Made by a program: the position numbers and the translations under genes
DNA from: Thalassospira profundimaris
Lineage (GTDB): Bacteria; Pseudomonadota; Alphaproteobacteria; Rhodospirillales; Thalassospiraceae
Direction of reading: 5' to 3'
NCBI RefSeq assembly: GCF_003326675.1
Contig: NZ_JPWF01000009.1
Location: 62,001 to 126,000, forward strand
DNA: 64,000 nucleotides
Shown: piece after piece, positions 45,768 through 55,343 of the stretch
Position numbering within the stretch: the first letter of the stretch is position 1
Layout of the letters: each line of letters begins with the position of its first letter
Notes under the pieces: model-generated
What the model saw: the letters and a program-made list of their open reading frames with translations, nothing else
Databases searched by the model: none
What the model was told of the DNA's origin: nothing

Positions 45768-48331
45768 TGATGAAAACGAAGTTTCAACTTAAAAATCCGA
45801 TGCCCAACCTGAACAAACCTGTTGCTCTTGATGCTGCGATCGTCCTTGCCGTGCTTGGCGGTTTGATCGGTGTTTCAATCACCGGCGGCTATACCCAGTT
45901 CATCATTGGCCTTGTCGCGATCACCACGATTTTGTGTGTGGGTCTGAACGTTCTTTATGGTTTGACCGGTCTGGTGTCGCTGGGGCAGGTCGGGTTCTTT
46001 GCGATTGGTGCCTATGCCAGTGCGATCCTGACGCTCGCGGGCCTTAATTTCTGGCTGTCGCTGGTGGCGTCATCGGTGATTGCCGGGTTTGCCGGGTGCT
46101 TGCTGGCGCTTTCGGCAGTGCGGATGGCGGGCCCGTTCCTTGCCATGGTGACCATTGCCTTTGCCTTTATTGTTGAACATGGCGCGATTGAATGGCGTGC
46201 CCTGACCGGCGGGCAGAACGGTTTGATGGGCTTCCCGATGCCCGAATTGTTTGGCTATATGCTCAGTGAAACCGATCTGGTGATGCTGTGCGTTATTCTG
46301 GGCGGGGTTGCGTTGCTGGCATTCCGTCGTCTGGTGACAAGTGGCTGGGGCATGGCGATGACATCGATGCGCGATGCCGAAATTGCGGCCAGTTCGCTGG
46401 GCTATAATGCCTTTGTCGTCAAGGCGACCGGCTTTGCGATTGCGGCGGCGATGGCGGGTCTGGCCGGGGCGCTGTTTGCGCCGCTTATGATGTTTATTGC
46501 GCCCAGCAACTTCCCGCTTAGTCAATCAATCCTGTATCTGTTTGCGGTCATTCTGGGTGGGGCCGGTACGGTTCTGGGGCCGCTGGTCGGGGCAACGGTT
46601 TCGGTGATGTTGCCTGAAATGCTGGCCGATTTTGCCGAATATCGTTTGCTGATTTTCGGGGCACTTCTGATTGTGGTTCTGTTGATTGCGCCGCGCGGTA
46701 TTGTCGGTGTGGTCGAACGGTTCATACCGCTTAAAAAACGCAAGGTCAATGCCACCCCGGCGGCCGAAATCGAGGCAGGGCTTAAAGCCTATACCAAGTC
46801 GGACGGACTGGTGGTTGATGATATCTCTATTGCCTTTGGCGGGGTGAAGGCGGTCAATTCCGTATCCTTCACCGCCAAGCCGGGGCAGGTGACGTCGATC
46901 ATTGGTCCGAACGGGGCGGGCAAGACCACGCTTTTGAACATCATCAGCGGGTTCTACAAACCGACCGAGGGTGCGGTGGGTATTGGCGATCAGGACATTG
47001 CCGGAAAACCGACCGACTTTGCAGCCCGCAACGGGATTGCGCGCACCTATCAGGCGACCCGGCTTTTTGAAAACATGTCGGTTGTTGATAACGTCATTGC
47101 CGGTCTTCCGGTTGGCCGTTTTGGCAACCCGTTCAGCGCGATTGCATCAGACGAAAACCGCAATCATGCCGCCGGACTTTTGGCATTTTGTGGCTATCAG
47201 GGGGATATCGACGCCCGTGCCGGTGATTTGCCGCATGTGGATCGCCGTCTTGTCGAAATTGCCCGGTCCCTTGCGACCAGGTCCGGTGTTCTTCTGCTTG
47301 ATGAACCGGCTGCCGGATTGATGCATGCCGATAAGGTGTCACTTTCCAAACTGCTGCGTCAGTTGGCCGATGCCGGGATTACGGTTGTTCTGGTCGAACA
47401 TGACATGGAAATGGTCATGGGTATTTCCGATCAGATTTTGGCGGTTGATGCCGGAACCCCGATCATTTTCGGAAGCCCGCAGGCAGTGCAAAGCAACCCG
47501 CAAGTCATTGCGGCCTATCTGGGCGATGGCAAAATGAAGGCCCGTCCGCGGCCCATTCCGTTCGAGGCCGGGGAATCTCCGGTAATCGAAACCCTGCGTC
47601 TGACCGCGGGATATGGGGCGGCCCCGGTTCTGCAATCGGTTGATATCAAGGTCCGTCAGGGCGAGATGGTTGCACTGCTTGGCGCCAATGGTGCGGGCAA
47701 GTCGACCTTCCTGACTGCCCTTGCGGGTCTGTTGCGTCCGGTAAAGGGGCAGATTGTTCTTAATAACGAATATATCCATGCCTTTGCCCCGCATCAGATC
47801 GTTGAACAGGGATTGATCCTTGTGCCCGAAGGGCGTCAGGTTTTCCCGGAATTGACGGTGCGTGAAAACATCGAACTGGGGGCCTATAAACAACCCAAAC
47901 CTGTCAGTGCGGATGAACTCGAAGCCATCCTGAAACGCTTCCCGCGTTTGCGTGACCGCATCAACAGTCCGGCAGGATTGCTGTCGGGTGGTGAACAGCA
48001 AATGATGGCAATTGCGCGCGGCTTGGTCGCCAAGCCAAAGGCCTTGTTGCTTGATGAACCGTCCCTTGGTCTGGCACCGGCGATGGTCGAAGAACTATAT
48101 GCCATTCTGGGCGAGCTTCGCGATGATGGTGTGACCATCCTTCTGGTCGATCAGATGGCGACCATGGCGCTTTCGGTGGCCGATTATGCCTATGTCCTTG
48201 AACAGGGCCAGGTGGTTGCCGAGGGCCCCGCATCGGATTTGCGTCAGGATGAACGCCTGATTGCCGCCTATCTGGGCGGCAGCGAACAGGGCGATAAAAA
48301 ACAAGAAAAGGTAGCGGTTGGAGATGTTTGA
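45767..48331 (+). CDS. Triple fusion: LivM-type permease, LivG-type ATPase and LivF-type ATPase in one chain
   Basis: 854 residues. Residues 1-320 form a LivM permease (GLNVLYGLTGLVSLGQVGFF). Residues about 345-590 form a LivG-type ATPase with Walker A GPNGAGKTT at 380-388, Walker B VLLLDEPAAGL and switch histidine VEHDMEMVM, but the signature reads DLPHVDRRLVEIA instead of LSGGQ/LSYGQ. Residues about 605-845 form a LivF-type ATPase with Walker A GANGAGKST at 639-647, a good signature LSGGEQQMMAIA and LLLDEPSLGLAP. Linkers are short. With the LivH-type permease it would give a transporter whose two ATPases are tethered to one permease. It overlaps the amidohydrolase gene by eight bases. Confidence 0.93.
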   Translation: MMKTKFQLKNPMPNLNKPVALDAAIVLAVLGGLIGVSITGGYTQFIIGLVAITTILCVGLNVLYGLTGLVSLGQVGFFAIGAYASAILTLAGLNFWLSLVASSVIAGFAGCLLALSAVRMAGPFLAMVTIAFAFIVEHGAIEWRALTGGQNGLMGFPMPELFGYMLSETDLVMLCVILGGVALLAFRRLVTSGWGMAMTSMRDAEIAASSLGYNAFVVKATGFAIAAAMAGLAGALFAPLMMFIAPSNFPLSQSILYLFAVILGGAGTVLGPLVGATVSVMLPEMLADFAEYRLLIFGALLIVVLLIAPRGIVGVVERFIPLKKRKVNATPAAEIEAGLKAYTKSDGLVVDDISIAFGGVKAVNSVSFTAKPGQVTSIIGPNGAGKTTLLNIISGFYKPTEGAVGIGDQDIAGKPTDFAARNGIARTYQATRLFENMSVVDNVIAGLPVGRFGNPFSAIASDENRNHAAGLLAFCGYQGDIDARAGDLPHVDRRLVEIARSLATRSGVLLLDEPAAGLMHADKVSLSKLLRQLADAGITVVLVEHDMEMVMGISDQILAVDAGTPIIFGSPQAVQSNPQVIAAYLGDGKMKARPRPIPFEAGESPVIETLRLTAGYGAAPVLQSVDIKVRQGEMVALLGANGAGKSTFLTALAGLLRPVKGQIVLNNEYIHAFAPHQIVEQGLILVPEGRQVFPELTVRENIELGAYKQPKPVSADELEAILKRFPRLRDRINSPAGLLSGGEQQMMAIARGLVAKPKALLLDEPSLGLAPAMVEELYAILGELRDDGVTILLVDQMATMALSVADYAYVLEQGQVVAEGPASDLRQDERLIAAYLGGSEQGDKKQEKVAVGDV

Positions 48332-49544
48332 TTATCTGGTAAAGAATGCCTGCCTGCATGGCGAAAACGCCCTTCTTGATCTTGGGATTGCCAATGGCAA
48401 GATCGTTGAAATTGCTCAGTCGATAACCGGGGATGGGCCCGCTTTTGATGCGGCCGGGCAATTGGTGACGGCGGGCTTTGTTGAAAGCCACCTGCATCTT
48501 GATAAGGCCTGCATTCTTGATCGTGCCAAGAATGAAACCGGCACGCTTTCAGGCGCGATCAGTGCGGTTGCCAATGCCAAAAGCGGCTTTACCGAAGATG
48601 ACGTCTATGCCCGCGGGGCCAAGGTAATTGAAAAGGCAATCACCCAGGGCACCAATGCCGTTCGCTCCCATGTGGAAATTGATCCGGGCATCGGGCTTGC
48701 GGGTTTTAACGCGATCAAGCGGCTTAAGGCCGACTATGCATGGGCAATGGATATCGAGATTTGCGTGTTCCCGCAGGAAGGATTGCTGAATTATCCGGGG
48801 ACCGAGGAATTGCTGCGCGAGGCCCTTGAAAACGGCGCGGACCTTTTGGGGGGCTGCCCCTATATGGATACCGATCCGAATGGCCAAATCCTGCGTCTGT
48901 TTGAAATGGCGCGGCACTATGATGTCGATCTTGATTTCCATCTGGATTTTGATCTGGACGGTTCTTGGCGTCATCTTGATGAAGTGGCGCGCCAGTCGAT
49001 TGCCTTTGGCTGGCAGGGGCGGGTGATGATTGGCCATGTCACCAAGCTGTCGGTACTGCCCAAACCGCAACTTGAAGATACGATTGCAATTATGCGCGAT
49101 GCGGGGATCGGATTAACCGTGCTTCCGGCAACCGATCTTTTCCTGACCGGGCGCGATCATGATCACAGCGTTCCACGCGGTGTCGCCCCGGCGCATAAAC
49201 TTGCCGCGCACGGGGTTTGCTGCACGATTGCGACCAACAATGTGCTTAATCCGTTTACGCCTTATGGGGATTGTTCACTGTCACGCATGGCGAACCTTTA
49301 TGCCAATGTCAGTCAGCTTTCGACAGAAGCCGAACTTGAAAACTGCTTTGCCATGATCGCCGATGCCCCGGCCAAACTTCTGGGCAGATCAAACCGGATT
49401 GCAGTGGGCGAAGCTGCAAGCTTCATCATCCTGCCCGCCCAAAGCCGCGCACAGGTGGTTTCCGAAATCAGCCGCCCCGTGTGGGGTATGAAAGACGGGC
49501 GGGTAACGTTCGAACATCCCGCCGCAAAACTGTTTCGGCCATAA
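48324..49544 (+). CDS. Cytosine-deaminase-like amidohydrolase
   Basis: 406 residues from the ATG at 48324, inside the end of the transporter gene, with GGTTGGAG just upstream. The metal-binding ESHLHLDKA near residue 55 is the HxHLDK signature of the cytosine deaminase/AtzC branch; DFHLDFDLDG and MIGHVTKLS supply further histidines. Where cytosine deaminase has its catalytic aspartate (DD before the DPWYPLG-like segment), this protein has ATNNVLNPFTPYGDCS, i.e. asparagine. It may hydrolyse a cyclic amide or deaminate a heterocycle taken up by the coupled importer. The substrate is unknown. Confidence 0.8.
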   Translation: MFDYLVKNACLHGENALLDLGIANGKIVEIAQSITGDGPAFDAAGQLVTAGFVESHLHLDKACILDRAKNETGTLSGAISAVANAKSGFTEDDVYARGAKVIEKAITQGTNAVRSHVEIDPGIGLAGFNAIKRLKADYAWAMDIEICVFPQEGLLNYPGTEELLREALENGADLLGGCPYMDTDPNGQILRLFEMARHYDVDLDFHLDFDLDGSWRHLDEVARQSIAFGWQGRVMIGHVTKLSVLPKPQLEDTIAIMRDAGIGLTVLPATDLFLTGRDHDHSVPRGVAPAHKLAAHGVCCTIATNNVLNPFTPYGDCSLSRMANLYANVSQLSTEAELENCFAMIADAPAKLLGRSNRIAVGEAASFIILPAQSRAQVVSEISRPVWGMKDGRVTFEHPAAKLFRP

Positions 49545-49561
49545 GTCAGACAAATAAAAAG

Positions 49562-49588
49562 GGGGCAGCCAACCGGCTGCCCCTTTTT
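49562..49588. terminator. Bidirectional terminator after the amidohydrolase gene
   Basis: GGGGCAGCC and GGCTGCCCC pair around AACC, with A-run before and T-run after (TTTTT on both strands), so it serves the plus-strand importer operon and the convergent gene at 49608. Confidence 0.92.
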
Positions 49589-49607
49589 GTATGAGGAATG
49601 CGAGCGG

Positions 49608-51275
49608 CTATTCCAAAATACGACCCTTCTTGTCATACAGGAACCCGGTCCCATCCGGATCAACGATCCAGGCCTTGCCATTTTCAAAGACGTTGGCTTC
49701 GTTTGCGGGCATGGGGTCAAACGCGAATTTTCCATCCCAACCCACATATCCATATTCATATGCGCTGGAATAGCCATCCTCGACTTTCTCCCGCGACTTG
49801 ATCAGAATCAGATCTTCTGAATAACCCTCGTACTCCCAGCCTTCCGGCAGCTTTAGACGTAACTTCAACTGGTTGTCGTAGATCAGTTCCTGATACGTAT
49901 CTTCATCTCGCCGTGTAACGACCAGATTGCCATCGAGGAAGCTGAAATGTGTCGCCTGGAACCCGAAGACCGGCTCTGTGTCGTCCTCATGCACAAGAAC
50001 TTCGCCTTTGGCATTGATGACCACCCATTTCACAACATCGACCAGCATGGTGTAGCGCGTAGAAGCACCGCCTGAACATTTACCGCTACAAAGGCCGATG
50101 GTACTTCCTGTTTCCTCGCGTGTTCCTTCGAACCTTTTGACAACGCCGATGCCTTTAAGTTCGTCGTAGCAACTTTTATACTGAGCTTCGAGCACAACTT
50201 TGCCGTCTTTATTCTTGTACCCGCAGCGATAGTCATCATCTTCGCCAACTGAATACATAACCAGGGCGTCAAGCGGCGATGGCAAGCAGTCGCGATAGCC
50301 AATGACTGAATTTGGTGCATCTTCAAAGCTGCGCGGCGGGGTAAAGGACTGACAGTGGCGGAACTTTTTAAAAAGGGAGTCACTCCTTTCCATCAAACTT
50401 GTATTGATTGGAATATAGGCGTTCACGCGCCATTTATACTCTTCGACACGCTGTTTGCGATAAACAGCCTCAAACAGGTATTGCATGAAGGCGTCGATGC
50501 TTTCCGGAGATGACTTTATCGGTTTGTCGTCTCTTTGGGCTTTTAACTGTGCGTCCTTACGTTCTTGCCAACGATCCGAGGTTTGTATCTGTTTTTGTTC
50601 GACAATTTTCAGGTCTTGCTCGGCAAGCCATTTTCGAACGTGATGAAGATCGATTTGTGCAGTTTGCACAGAATGCTGTGCCTGCGAGCTGATCTTTCCC
50701 GTTTCCAGCAGTTCGAGATAATGAGACTTCGCGCGTTCTTCGCGCCCGCCCAGGTCATACCCGTTATCCTGGAAAAGTTCCTCCCAGCTTGGACTTCCAG
50801 GCATACTTAACGCAAGTTTCGTATCATCGGATTTTGTGAAGTAGCCGGGATCGCACGTGACCCAGATATTGTCGGTCAGGCTGGTGAAGAAATTGATCTT
50901 CACATTATAAAGAACAATCGTGTCAAGCACTTCACGTGGCAGATTGCCACTGACACCCTTGATGTTTGTGACAAGTGTGTTGTCTGTCTGTGCCTTGTTG
51001 AAAGACCAGTTCGCTGTGCAATAAACGACCGGTTCCCCCCACAGGGTATAGATCATCAGTTTCGCATTGATATCGACCGATGCCATCCCCTCGCCTTCCG
51101 AGCCCCAGCCATCAAGCATCTCGGCCTTGAACGGGATCTGAACATCTTTCAGGGTGATGATATCTGTTTCAACCCGGCCAATTTTGGTGATGTCGTCATC
51201 GGCAAATGCAGGAACCGAGACCGGAAAAACAATGGCAAGGGCGGCGAAAGCGCGCCGGATTTTTGCAAACATCAC
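49608..51275 (-). CDS. Exported protein with WG-like repeats, function unknown
   Basis: 555 residues. A Sec signal peptide is clear (MMFAKIRRAFAALAIVFP, cleavage after PAFA near residue 25). The middle (about 170-290) is rich in charged residues and glutamine, probably helical. From about residue 340 the pattern of a tyrosine/glycine, a KDGKVVLEAQY-like turn and a final YGYVGWDGKFAFDP with FENGKAWIV is that of WG repeats, a beta-rich module found in diverse surface and periplasmic proteins. It follows the gene at 51272 with a four-base overlap. No pathway can be assigned. Confidence 0.65.
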   Translation of the reverse strand: MMFAKIRRAFAALAIVFPVSVPAFADDDITKIGRVETDIITLKDVQIPFKAEMLDGWGSEGEGMASVDINAKLMIYTLWGEPVVYCTANWSFNKAQTDNTLVTNIKGVSGNLPREVLDTIVLYNVKINFFTSLTDNIWVTCDPGYFTKSDDTKLALSMPGSPSWEELFQDNGYDLGGREERAKSHYLELLETGKISSQAQHSVQTAQIDLHHVRKWLAEQDLKIVEQKQIQTSDRWQERKDAQLKAQRDDKPIKSSPESIDAFMQYLFEAVYRKQRVEEYKWRVNAYIPINTSLMERSDSLFKKFRHCQSFTPPRSFEDAPNSVIGYRDCLPSPLDALVMYSVGEDDDYRCGYKNKDGKVVLEAQYKSCYDELKGIGVVKRFEGTREETGSTIGLCSGKCSGGASTRYTMLVDVVKWVVINAKGEVLVHEDDTEPVFGFQATHFSFLDGNLVVTRRDEDTYQELIYDNQLKLRLKLPEGWEYEGYSEDLILIKSREKVEDGYSSAYEYGYVGWDGKFAFDPMPANEANVFENGKAWIVDPDGTGFLYDKKGRILE

Positions 51276-51874
51276 AGAACCTTCCCCGCAGAAATTTTCA
51301 GCGCATCTTCTGCAAAATCAGCACAGTCACCCGCAAGGGCAAGATAGGTATCTGCATACTGCTTGGCGACGGCCACCAACTGATCCCGATTGTGGTCGTA
51401 ATCTTCGAACATGGATAATCTGTAGGTCATGAAAGCATAATAAAAATAATAGTTTGCCGGCAGATCATCGGTTTCCGCGCGGAGTTTGCCCATGTAATAC
51501 AGGCTTAAGGCGTAATCCCGGTCCCCGAAGCTTACCGCGGCCAAAAGCATATGATATTCAAAATCTGTTCTGGCCTGTTTGTAGACCTCGCTTTCTTCGA
51601 GTTTTTCTTTATGGGCCACATTTTCCTTGCTCAGCATAATGCTGAGCGGAGGGGGAAGATCGCTTTTGGAAACCCGATTTCCCTGCAGGCCCAGCTTTTT
51701 CATAAAGGCGCTGAACCCGCTTTCCTCGCAGGATTTTTCCGTTGCTGCCGTTGCTGCCATCGCCATGGTTGCGGCATGGCTTTCTCCGATGAACGGTGTC
51801 CCCCAAAGGTTGGTGGACATCAGGATTGAAACCGTCAGGATGGTCAGACGGAATGCTTTGTTGTTTTTAACCAT
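51272..51874 (-). CDS. Exported protein of unknown function, partner of the WG-repeat protein
   Basis: 200 residues from the ATG at 51874 with GAGAA nine bases upstream; earlier in-frame ATGs lack such a site. It starts with a signal peptide (MVKNNKAFRLTILTVSILMS, cleavage probably after SHA near 36). The mature part is helical and has aromatic-rich helices (YALSLYYMGKLRAE, LPANYYFYYAFMTYRLSMF), reminiscent of tetratricopeptide-like helical pairs, though no repeat is certain. Its stop overlaps the start of the WG-repeat gene, so the two form an operon. Confidence 0.65.
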   Translation of the reverse strand: MVKNNKAFRLTILTVSILMSTNLWGTPFIGESHAATMAMAATAATEKSCEESGFSAFMKKLGLQGNRVSKSDLPPPLSIMLSKENVAHKEKLEESEVYKQARTDFEYHMLLAAVSFGDRDYALSLYYMGKLRAETDDLPANYYFYYAFMTYRLSMFEDYDHNRDQLVAVAKQYADTYLALAGDCADFAEDALKISAGKVL

Positions 51875-52044
51875 GCTTTGTTCTCGGCAACTTGCGACAC
51901 CACACGGCATAACCCGGGGCCCGGACAATTCGATATCGGAATTTGATTACTCACTATATCGATCGATTTGGGATGGCAATGCAATCGCTAGTTCATCGGG
52001 TTTGGAAATTGATTTCCTGTTTGGTTGCCGGGACTTAAACAAAA

Positions 52045-52070
52045 CAAGGGCAGCCTGTTGACTGCCCTTG
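52045..52070 (-). terminator. Terminator after the aminobutyraldehyde dehydrogenase gene
   Basis: CAAGGGCAG and CTGCCCTTG pair around an 8-base loop; on the minus strand TTTTGTTT follows. It closes the ydc-type operon. Confidence 0.8.
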
Positions 52071-52104
52071 CTGTTTGGAATGTTCAAACCGCTGGATCGG
52101 TTGC

Positions 52105-53532
52105 TTAACCGTGCGCGATCATGATGTGACGGGCAGCGGTGTAATCTTCGAGTGCGTAATGCGACATGTCCTTGCCATAGCCGGACTGTTTCAGGCCACC
52201 ATGCGGCATTTCATTAACCAGCATGAAGTGGGTGTTGATCCAGGTACAGCCATACCGCAGGCGGGCACTGGTTTGCATGGCGCGCGAGATATCCTTGGTC
52301 CAGATCGACGATGCCAGACCGTAATCGGAATCATTGGCCCATGCGACGGCCTCGTCGACATCGGTAAAGCGGGTGATCGAGGCCACCGGCCCAAAGACCT
52401 CGCGGCGTACGATCTCGTCACTTTGCAGGGCACCGGCAATCACGGTCGGTTGATAGAAAAAGCCCGGCCCGTCATGCAGCTTGCCGCCGGTGGTGATTTC
52501 GATGTGTTTCTGTTCGGATGCGCGGGCGACAAAGCTTGCCACGCGGTCACGTTGACGTTCGGAAATCAGCGGGCCGATTTCGTTTTCACCGTCATCGGAA
52601 CGGGCATAGGCAATGCTTGAAACCGCCGATGAAAGATCAGCCACCAGCTTGTCATGGATTTTCGGACCGGCGTAGATACGACATGCCGCCGTGCAATCCT
52701 GTCCGGCATTGTAATAGCTAAAGGCGCGCAGCCCTTCGACAACGGCTTCAAGGTCGGCATCATCAAAGACAATGACCGGGGCCTTGCCACCCAGTTCAAG
52801 ATGGGTGCGCTTGACCGATTTGGCGGCGGCCTGAAGAACCTTTTTGCCGGTCGCGACATCGCCGGTGATCGAAATCATGTCGATCTTGGGATGGTTGATC
52901 AGGGCATTGCCAACCGTTGCCCCGCGGCCCAGTACAATATTGACCACGCCTTCGGGCAGGATATCGGCCAGAATGGTCGCCAGTTTAAGCGCGGTCAGCG
53001 GTGTCTGTTCAGACGGCTTGAAAACAACCGTGTTACCCCCGGCAATCGCCGGGGCCAGTTTCCAGGCCATCATCAACATCGGATAGTTCCAGGGCGCGAT
53101 CGAACCGATCACCCCAATCGGATCACGGCGGATCATGGAAGTATGGCCTTCCATATATTCACCGGCAATCGATCCCTGCATGCAGCGCACAGCACCGGCA
53201 AAGAAACGATAGCAATCAACAATGGCCGGGATTTCGTCATTGCGCACAGCATTGATCGGCTTGCCGCAATTCAGGGATTCCAGTTTGACGAAATCTTCGG
53301 CTTCGGTTTCGATCCGGTCGGCAATTTTCAGAAGGTAATTGGACCGTTCGGCCGGTGTGGTGCGCGACCATGACTTGAACGCATGTTCGGCGGCATTGAC
53401 CGCACGGTCGATCTGTTCCATCGATGCTTCGGGCAGCATCATGATGGTTTCGCCGGTTTTCGGATTGATGATGTTTTCTTCGGCTTCGACGCCCGTTTCA
53501 AGGCTGCTGCCGATCAGCATCTTGGTATCCAT
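52105..53532 (-). CDS. patD: Gamma-aminobutyraldehyde dehydrogenase
   Basis: 475 residues from the ATG at 53532 with GGGAGAGC upstream; E. coli PatD has 474. Aldehyde dehydrogenase landmarks are in place: [34 protein letters not shown], the general base in [15 protein letters not shown] and the catalytic cysteine in [12 protein letters not shown]. The N-terminal part ([18 protein letters not shown]) and the operon position after a putrescine-type importer identify it as the YdcW/PatD branch. It oxidises 4-aminobutanal from putrescine to 4-aminobutyrate. No putrescine transaminase is in the window. Confidence 0.9.
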   Translation of the reverse strand: MDTKMLIGSSLETGVEAEENIINPKTGETIMMLPEASMEQIDRAVNAAEHAFKSWSRTTPAERSNYLLKIADRIETEAEDFVKLESLNCGKPINAVRNDEIPAIVDCYRFFAGAVRCMQGSIAGEYMEGHTSMIRRDPIGVIGSIAPWNYPMLMMAWKLAPAIAGGNTVVFKPSEQTPLTALKLATILADILPEGVVNIVLGRGATVGNALINHPKIDMISITGDVATGKKVLQAAAKSVKRTHLELGGKAPVIVFDDADLEAVVEGLRAFSYYNAGQDCTAACRIYAGPKIHDKLVADLSSAVSSIAYARSDDGENEIGPLISERQRDRVASFVARASEQKHIEITTGGKLHDGPGFFYQPTVIAGALQSDEIVRREVFGPVASITRFTDVDEAVAWANDSDYGLASSIWTKDISRAMQTSARLRYGCTWINTHFMLVNEMPHGGLKQSGYGKDMSHYALEDYTAARHIMIAHG

Positions 53533-53566
53533 AATAAGCTCTCCCGTTTGTATCGTTATTACGTTG

Positions 53567-54382
53567 TTACTTCCCGGATCCGGCCACCTGATCGCCATCA
53601 CGGGTCAGGTAATAGGCCGCAAGGATCGGCAGGACCGTGACCAGAACCACAACCATCGCCACCACATTGGTGACAGGTCGCTGGCGCGGTCGGACAAGTT
53701 CTTCAAGCATCCAGATCGGCAATGTTGATTGCTGACCGGCGGTAAAGGTCGTGACAATCACCTCGTCAAAGGACAGGGCAAAGGCCAGCATCCCCCCGGC
53801 CAAAAGGGCAGTGCCGATATTGGGCAAAATGACATGGCGGAATGTCTGGAAACTGTTGGCCCCCAAATCCATCGATGCTTCGACAAGCGACCCCGATGTC
53901 CTTCTGAACCGCGCGACGGCATTGTTGTAGACAACGACAACACAGAACGTCGCGTGACCCAGAATGATCGTCCAGAACGAGAACGGAATTTCAGCAATGC
54001 TGAAGGCTGATCGCAGGGCAATACCCGTGATAATGCCGGGCAAGGCAATCGGCAGGATCACCAGAAGCGATATGGTTTCCCGGCCAAAGAATTTGGTCCG
54101 TGATACCGCTGCGGCACAAAGTGTTCCCAAAACCATGGCAATCACGGTCGAAATGGTTGCGACCTGAAGCGACAGTTTAAGGGCTTCCCAGACGTCCGGG
54201 CGGTTCCAGGTAACTTCCAGCCACTTCAGGGTGAAACCGGGCGGCGGCCACTGATAGGATTTATCCTCTGTCGTGAAGGCATAGACAAAGATCAGGGCAA
54301 TGGGCAAATGCATGAAGGCAAGACCAAGCCCGGCTGCTGCCTTAAGCGCAAAGGGTGCGCGGTGCTTTCCATCAGATCGCAT
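53567..54382 (-). CDS. ABC transporter permease, YdcV/PotC type
   Basis: 271 residues from the ATG at 54382, which lies 11 bases inside the end of the other permease gene. About six membrane segments with the binding-protein-dependent permease loop ([18 protein letters not shown]) near residue 180. Corresponds to YdcV in E. coli and pairs with the permease encoded just before. The C-terminus is short and polar. Followed after 34 bases by patD. Confidence 0.9.
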   Translation of the reverse strand: MRSDGKHRAPFALKAAAGLGLAFMHLPIALIFVYAFTTEDKSYQWPPPGFTLKWLEVTWNRPDVWEALKLSLQVATISTVIAMVLGTLCAAAVSRTKFFGRETISLLVILPIALPGIITGIALRSAFSIAEIPFSFWTIILGHATFCVVVVYNNAVARFRRTSGSLVEASMDLGANSFQTFRHVILPNIGTALLAGGMLAFALSFDEVIVTTFTAGQQSTLPIWMLEELVRPRQRPVTNVVAMVVVLVTVLPILAAYYLTRDGDQVAGSGK

Positions 54383-55343
54383 CGAAGGCCCCCATACGTT
54401 TTGCGCCCCAAAGATAGAAGCCCATGATGACAATCGGCACGACCGTAAAGGCCGCGGCCAGCGGAATGTTGCCTGCCGTGCCTTGCTGGGCATAGACGGC
54501 CTGACCGATAAACAGGCGCGATGACCCGACAATTTGCGGAATGATGTAATCACCAAGGGTCAGCGAAAAGGTAAAGATCGACCCCGCGACAATGCCGGGC
54601 AAGGCCAGCGGGAAAATCACATGGCGGAATGTCTGACCGGGCGTCGCACCAAGATCACCGGATGCCTCGATATAGCTTCCCGGTACACGTTCAAGTGCGG
54701 CCTGAACCGGCAGAACCATGAAGGGCAACCAGACATACAGGAACACAAGGAAAGTCCCGGTATAGCTGACCGACAGGGAATATCCGCCAATGATCGGGAT
54801 CGCCAGCCATGCTTCAAGAAGCCAGGTCAGATGCAGCTTGGCAAAAATCCATGTCAGTATGCCTTCCTTGGCAAGGATCAGTTTCCAGGCATAAACTTTG
54901 ACCAGATAGCTCGACCAAAGCGGCAGCATCACGCCGATGTAAAATACTGCCTTCCATTTACCGCGTGCATAACGCGCGGCGAAATAGGCAATCGGAAATG
55001 CCACACAGGCCGCGGCAACCGTAACGATGGCTGCCATGGAAACGGTGCGGATGATGATATCAAGATTGGCCGGACGGAACAGTTCGCCATAGGTTTTAAG
55101 CGTCAGTTCGTACTGAACCATCCCCGAAAATTCATCGATGGAAAAGAAGCTTTGCGCCAGCAACGCAAACAGCGACCCAAGATAGATGATGCCAAGCCAC
55201 AGAACCGGCGGGGTCAGCATCAGGATCAAAAGCAGTTTGGGATTGCGCCAGAACGTGTCAGACAGCGATCCGGTCCATCCGCCCTGACCGGGCAGGATGG
55301 CCGTACCTTGCGCCGTTTCTGTGACGGGGGAGGCGGCCGTCAT
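54372..55343 (-). CDS. ABC transporter permease, YdcU/PotB type
   Basis: 323 residues from the ATG at 55343, which has GAGGATG upstream and overlaps the ATPase stop by four bases. An N-terminal polar extension of about 35 residues precedes six membrane segments; the EAA loop is [20 protein letters not shown] (quoted in full, 20 residues) near 220. Corresponds to YdcU and pairs with the YdcV-type permease. Confidence 0.9.
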   Translation of the reverse strand: MTAASPVTETAQGTAILPGQGGWTGSLSDTFWRNPKLLLILMLTPPVLWLGIIYLGSLFALLAQSFFSIDEFSGMVQYELTLKTYGELFRPANLDIIIRTVSMAAIVTVAAACVAFPIAYFAARYARGKWKAVFYIGVMLPLWSSYLVKVYAWKLILAKEGILTWIFAKLHLTWLLEAWLAIPIIGGYSLSVSYTGTFLVFLYVWLPFMVLPVQAALERVPGSYIEASGDLGATPGQTFRHVIFPLALPGIVAGSIFTFSLTLGDYIIPQIVGSSRLFIGQAVYAQQGTAGNIPLAAAFTVVPIVIMGFYLWGAKRMGAFDAI

